Of a stretch of 64,000 bases of DNA, positions 59,401-64,000 are shown piece after piece. Within the stretch, counting starts at the first letter, position 1; the number at the start of each line of letters is the position of its first letter. This stretch comes from Labyrinthula sp. Ha (taxonomy: Eukaryota > Sar > Bigyra > Labyrinthulida > Labyrinthulaceae). The position numbers and the translations under genes are program-made. The DNA lies in the NCBI GenBank assembly GCA_015227615.1, contig JAALGZ010000003.1, positions 1,178,001 to 1,242,000 on the forward strand, read 5' to 3'. The notes under the pieces were generated by a model. That model did not search any database, was not told the DNA's origin, and worked only from the letters and a program-made list of their open reading frames with translations.

Positions 59401-62400
59401 AGCGAAAAAAATAATAAAAAATCAAAGGTTAAGGATTACTGAGGGAAACACATATAGTACTTGTGACCTTTTGTCTCAAAATCTTCCACAAATAAAAAAT
59501 TGCTACTAACTAAGCGTTTTGTATTGAAATAGGTTTTTGGACATAAATCTTGACGGAATATGTAATAATGGTGGATATTCTTAAATTCAAAAATAATTAA
59601 GGTTCCTTTTCCATGGGTTTACCGATCTAGAGCACAGTATACATTCAAACATAAAACAAGAAGAGCAGCTCCTTAGATGACATGATTCTTCTGAGAAGTT
59701 AGAAATTTATCATAACTGGTCTCTTATATATATTGTTACTTACTCGCTTTAGTTGAATATAGCTGACCTACACTTTACCCAGAAAACTTGAATCTTCAGA
59801 ATATGAACATCTGAATGTAAGTAGTCTCTTATCTCTTAGATAAACCTATATATTTTTCCTATAAGCGATATCCAACAATTGAAGAACTAAGATTATAACC
59901 TTTATTTTTCATTTGGGGAGATTTTCAATACTTTTAAAAGAAAAATCGATATTGCAGTAAAATACTGTTCAGGTCAACTTCAACTCGTGCATTACCTCAA
60001 GAAAAAATTGTATAATGTTTGAACCGACCTCAACGGTAGAAACAACAAATAATTTCAACTTTAGACACATGTTGATTCTATTGCTTAAATATTCTGTACT
60101 TATTTCCCTAACAATATATCCTACTTTTCAGATCTCAGAAAATTTGATAAAGTGCACTATTAACTGCCAAATATTCCTGTCTGGTTGTTTCGAAGTAATA
60201 ATGTATTTTAAATAATGATTTTAAACTTGAGGTAAGGATGATCTGGGAATCCTTTAAGTCTATTTTGTAGAAACTCTATCAACTTCTCTGTTAATCACAG
60301 CAATAGATGTTTGGGTTAATCTGACTTGTGTCTAATTCCAACTACAGAATACCCGGAATTTAGCTTATAGTGCTCAGAATATTATGAACTTTTTCTATAT
60401 CTTCATTTGAATTTATCCAATTTAGAAATGAAAATTAGTATTATTTTTGAATTTTTGTTATCGTTGATTGCATTATTTTCTTGTGCATTAGTGCAAATAT
60501 CTACTCAGAAGTAATTGTTCTCGCAGGTATACATGCAAGTATAATACAAACTTAAAATTAATAAGAATTAATTGTAAGCTCTAAATTTTCTGCACATCTA
60601 AAAATAAATGTATTGTATGATTATTTCTGATGAGAATTCGACAAGATTGCATCAATCTTGACTCGTTGAAGGCAGCAGTGGTTCTTGTATTATACAAATC
60701 TGTTTCCATATATTCCTAAATACTATTTTTCATTTGTACATTTTTTTGGGTGGTTTTGACTGTTTTTGGCTTCTTTTATTCAAGTAGGAAGACATATTGT
60801 ATAGTTTGGGGATTAAAGAAAATACCGGAACCCGCCAATACTTTTAGGGGTGTCGTGATCCCAATTAAGTACCAGTATATTCCGTTTAATTCATACCCCG
60901 AACTTTATTTAACAGTTATATAGGTAAATGCTTTGTGAGAAACGGAATGTATTTTATGCTAAGCACAATTCTACAGGAAACTGCAGCTATCAGCGATAAA
61001 AGGGAAATTGATGTCAGAAGGGTCAGCAAGAAGCTGCCAAGGTTTTCATAGTAGATGAAGAAAAAACTGACAGAGGAGCCCTGGAAGGTAATGTCTAGGT
61101 AAAAGGGTTGGGAGTTTTAGCTCCATAACTCCAGTCCGGGATGGAGAAACTGCATGTAAAATGCACCCAGAATTGTAGAAATTGAGAGAGGAGAAAAGTG
61201 CAAATTACACAATCAAATGCCGAAGATTTTCGACACCCGAGCAATCTCTCCAGAACAAAGAATAATTAAAACATTAGATGGTTTTATGGTATATTTCTTA
61301 TTTCGCTTAACTCCTAAAGAGCTTGAAGTGAGAGCTACATTAAAAGACAGGCTCTAAGTTCTGGTAAATTAAGCTTTGGCAACTGGAAGATTTGTCTTTT
61401 CTGACTTATTTTGAGTTCAAATCTTTTAAATAACGATCCCGTTAACGTAGATATAACTACCATAAAAACTACTTGCTATAGAAAAAAATCAACTAATGAT
61501 CCAATTAGATTTCGATACTTTCGTTATAAACTATTCACTTTAATTAGAAATATAAAAGTCTCAAGATGACCTGTTTCTTCATTGGCCTAATTAAAGAAAT
61601 TCTTGAACCAAATGTAATGCTCACAAATTGAATTATTTGAATATTTATCGCTGTCTTAATGAAGATGGACTGGATAAAGTAAATGTCAATGGTACTTGTA
61701 ATGGCCATTTACGATCGAGGTCGCTGTAAATTTCGTTTACCGAACGACGTTGCGTCAGTACCCGAGTCTGGACGAAAACATCGACACGAGTTGTGTACAA
61801 GGTTTTATAGCGACGAAGGAACCGAGTTTATGTGGTGATAGACTAAGATTACCTGAACACCACTTCCAGGAATAATGTTGAGACATTTTGGTAACATCCA
61901 CCAAAATTTAGAGCCACGTTCTTTCGTTCTAAATCGTAATCATTCGCGCAATTTCCCTAATCACTGTGATAACAGATCAGAATCAATTACCCAAGCTATA
62001 TTCCGACTCAAATTTATACTAGACCAGTACGAAAAACTCCCACCAAGTTCGAACTAAATTATGGCTTTTCGATTGGTTTACGGATGAATTATGTGGTCTG
62101 ATTGATTCAATTGGAGTTTTTCATGATGGGTATCGAAATAAGGTTTTTACAGGATGGGTGATCGATAAAAGCCGATGAGTTTCTTACGATTAACGTCGAC
62201 TGTAATATTGATTTTACAGGATTCGTACCTATAAAACTAGTTGTTGGATACATGTGTTGCCAGCTGCTTAGAAGAAGTCTGTGGCAAGTACCATAAATCT
62301 TGAATATTCCTCTCTTTTTTGCTGTTTCAACAAGTTTTGTCATTCTTAGTTAAAATTTCTTAAAGTACTTAACAAGAACGTGAATGTTAAAATACCCAAA

Positions 62401-63644
62401 ATCCGCTTAGAAGATTCGGAATTGGCATTTAATGGGAAGTATACACTACGATGTATACAAATGTCAAGCTAATTTCTTCATTGATGGTTTGGAAATATTA
62501 CTCATCTACTTTAAAATGCTTGCTAGCCCGAGGAGCCTATCCCCTCCAGTTATTAATGAATTAATGCCAATTTAGCCCCCAGAACAGAACGGTTAGATCT
62601 GTTTAGTTCGGCTATTTCCCTCAAGCTCTTCCAAACCTGTCAGTTGTGTTAACACTTTAAGATATCATGGTTCTTATCGCCATTACTTGATAAAGTAACG
62701 TGGCATTGTCAGTTGATCAACAAAATCTAAGCCTGGAACTCGTGTTACTCCTGTCAGCTGCTATCTTATTGAAGAAGAGAATGGTTTCACTATTATAATG
62801 ACTTTCTTTACATAACAGATAGAATCATGCTGTTTGCTTCTTATTAAGTTACCTGGTTATACTTAATAAACATGTTAGGGCGGTGATTTATACCCTTTCT
62901 AGTTAAGCAAGGGAATTCTTAAAGCCTTTTACCATATATTGTACTTCCATGATTAGCTTCAAATTGCATTAGGCTTTAGTTTCCTTACCAGCGTCAGTTA
63001 ATCTAGTTGTTCATTTGCTTCGATCCTTAGCAGTTTTGATGCTTTGCCTTTAAGTAACTTTAAGCCAATTTGTTGTAAGCATAAACCAAATTGTTGTTCG
63101 ATTCTTACTAGGACTTAACTCTGGCCCACAAAATAACCATAACAAACGTAACCTTATCTGTGCTATACGTCTCTTTTTCTATTAGTTGATACAAATGTGT
63201 CTAGCGTTTTTACACATGTCCCTTAGAAAAAATATAACATGCTCGTTCCTGCATTATGGCAGTCTCCGTGAAGTGCAATAGCGCCAGGATCTTGGTTTGA
63301 GTTTGGTATTTTGCAACATCAGATGATCAAATGCATTAATATTTTGTTTGACTTTGGTAGATTCGCAGCATTTCTTGATAGCTGACAAGCACTTCGATGA
63401 AAAATATTCTCCTTTCAATTCTGTGACACATGTGCATTGAAACAGTTTGGAAGAGAATAAGATTTAAAATGTGGATAATGTCAAATTTATGTGATAACTG
63501 AACAAAAAATGTACATTAATAAGTTTCTTAACGAGAGGTCCTGGTATCTAATAATTTAAAAAAAAATATGGATTTTTCATAATTTGATTTTAACAAAGTT
63601 ATCATTAAGATAAAACAAGAATTATCCCCCAAAAAACAATAATT
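53422..63644. other. 10.2-kb gene-free spacer between the inverted-repeat arms
   Basis: AT-rich, stops in all frames, no frame over 85 codons that looks real. A CpG-dense, GC-richer patch lies at about 61690-62220. A 69-codon open stretch (61148-61357) has codon-like texture but no recognised family. No transposase, integrase or reverse transcriptase fragment can be recognised, so the inverted repeat does not look like the termini of an autonomous element. Confidence 0.55.
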
Positions 63645-64000
63645 TATAGTTGTTTAAATTCTCCCTCAATATCTGCTGTAAGTTTAAAATTAATAAAGAA
63701 TTCGTTATATTCCCAAATTAATTATGGTATTACTGTATTATTTATATAGTATGTGCTTTTTTAATAAAGGATTTATAGGAAGATTCTAGAATACAGATGC
63801 AGTTTTTTAAATTGATCATAGACTGACCACACGGAACAGAAAATAAAAAAAAGTACAATAAACGAAAATTCTAGAGATAATTTAAATTTAAAATAAAATA
63901 AATATATTATGGTTAAACAAAAAAATAAAAGAAGAAAAAGTCCTTTATTTCTTACTTCATATGAAGTATTTCAAACTTTTGTTATAAGAGATAATAACCA
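63645..64000 (+). repeat. Right arm of the inverted repeat, cut by the window end
   Basis: Reverse-complement match to 53066-53421 with two visible mismatches. The match is still perfect at the last base, so the duplicated unit continues beyond the window. Confidence 0.97.
63909..64000 (+). CDS. Second copy of the unrecognised gene, first exon only (3' partial)
   Basis: ATG at 63909 begins the same exon 1 as the gene whose ATG is at 53157, with identical bases over 92 nt (30 codons plus two bases; exon 1 of the other copy is 93 nt). The window ends one base before the expected donor site. About 264 bp of upstream DNA is also shared, so the copy carries its own promoter region. Whether the rest of the gene is intact cannot be seen. 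Confidence 0.8.
   Translation, partial: MVKQKNKRRKSPLFLTSYEVFQTFVIRDNN

Noticed and set aside
61148-61357. 69-codon open stretch with a 46-codon ATG frame
   Set aside because: Looks mildly codon-like, but open stretches of this size are expected by chance in 64 kb and no family is recognised.
53422-63644. Large transposon bounded by the inverted repeat
   Set aside because: The arms contain a host-like gene start with introns, and the interior has no transposition gene; an inverted segmental duplication explains it better.

Overview
The window is nuclear DNA of a microbial eukaryote. The genes are of eukaryotic type (kinesin-9, JMJD6, an ERGIC/PDI fusion, a Snf2 ATPase, a C1GALT1-like GT31). 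They have few introns, and every intron that could be placed is only 30-32 nt long, starting GTA and ending TTAG. The kinesin-9 suggests a lineage with a motile cilium or flagellum. I cannot name the taxon; a stramenopile or another protist is plausible, but nothing here decides it. The DNA outside genes is AT-rich and dense in stop codons.

Layout: (1) 1-3529, two plus-strand genes: a 5'-truncated thioredoxin-like/prolyl 4-hydroxylase/VHL-like fusion, then a serine carboxypeptidase. (2) 3530-19962, a gene-free block holding a tandem satellite of about 34 units of 353 bp (about 7290-19610). (3) 19963-22241 minus, a Snf2 helicase-like ATPase with one 32-nt intron that can be placed exactly. (4) 22242-29166, no gene seen. 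(5) 29167-30672 minus, a PDIL5-4-type ERGIC/thioredoxin protein. (6) 30673-40733, about 10 kb with no gene seen. (7) 40734-45140, a tight cluster: a kinesin-9 and a GT31 glycosyltransferase on the minus strand, separated by 9 nt and in the same frame, then a divergent TruB pseudouridine synthase. (8) 45141-50794, no gene seen apart from a short tRNA-related, SINE-like element. (9) 50795-53157, a JMJD6 orthologue tail to tail (2 nt apart) with an unrecognised four-exon gene. (10) 53422-63644, a gene-free spacer between two arms of an inverted repeat. The right arm (63645-64000) repeats the promoter and first exon of the unrecognised gene and runs off the window.

The striking contrast is between ultra-compact gene islands (spacings of 2, 9 and 153 bp) and gene-poor deserts of 5-16 kb. 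The genes do not form one pathway. Three act in the secretory route (carboxypeptidase, PDI-like protein, GT31), two are Fe(II)/2-oxoglutarate oxygenases (P4H-VHL, JMJD6), and the others serve DNA remodelling, tRNA modification and cilia. I found no convincing new multi-gene system. The points most worth a second look are the oxygenase-VHL fusion, the in-frame GT31/kinesin junction, the inverted gene duplication and the satellite.
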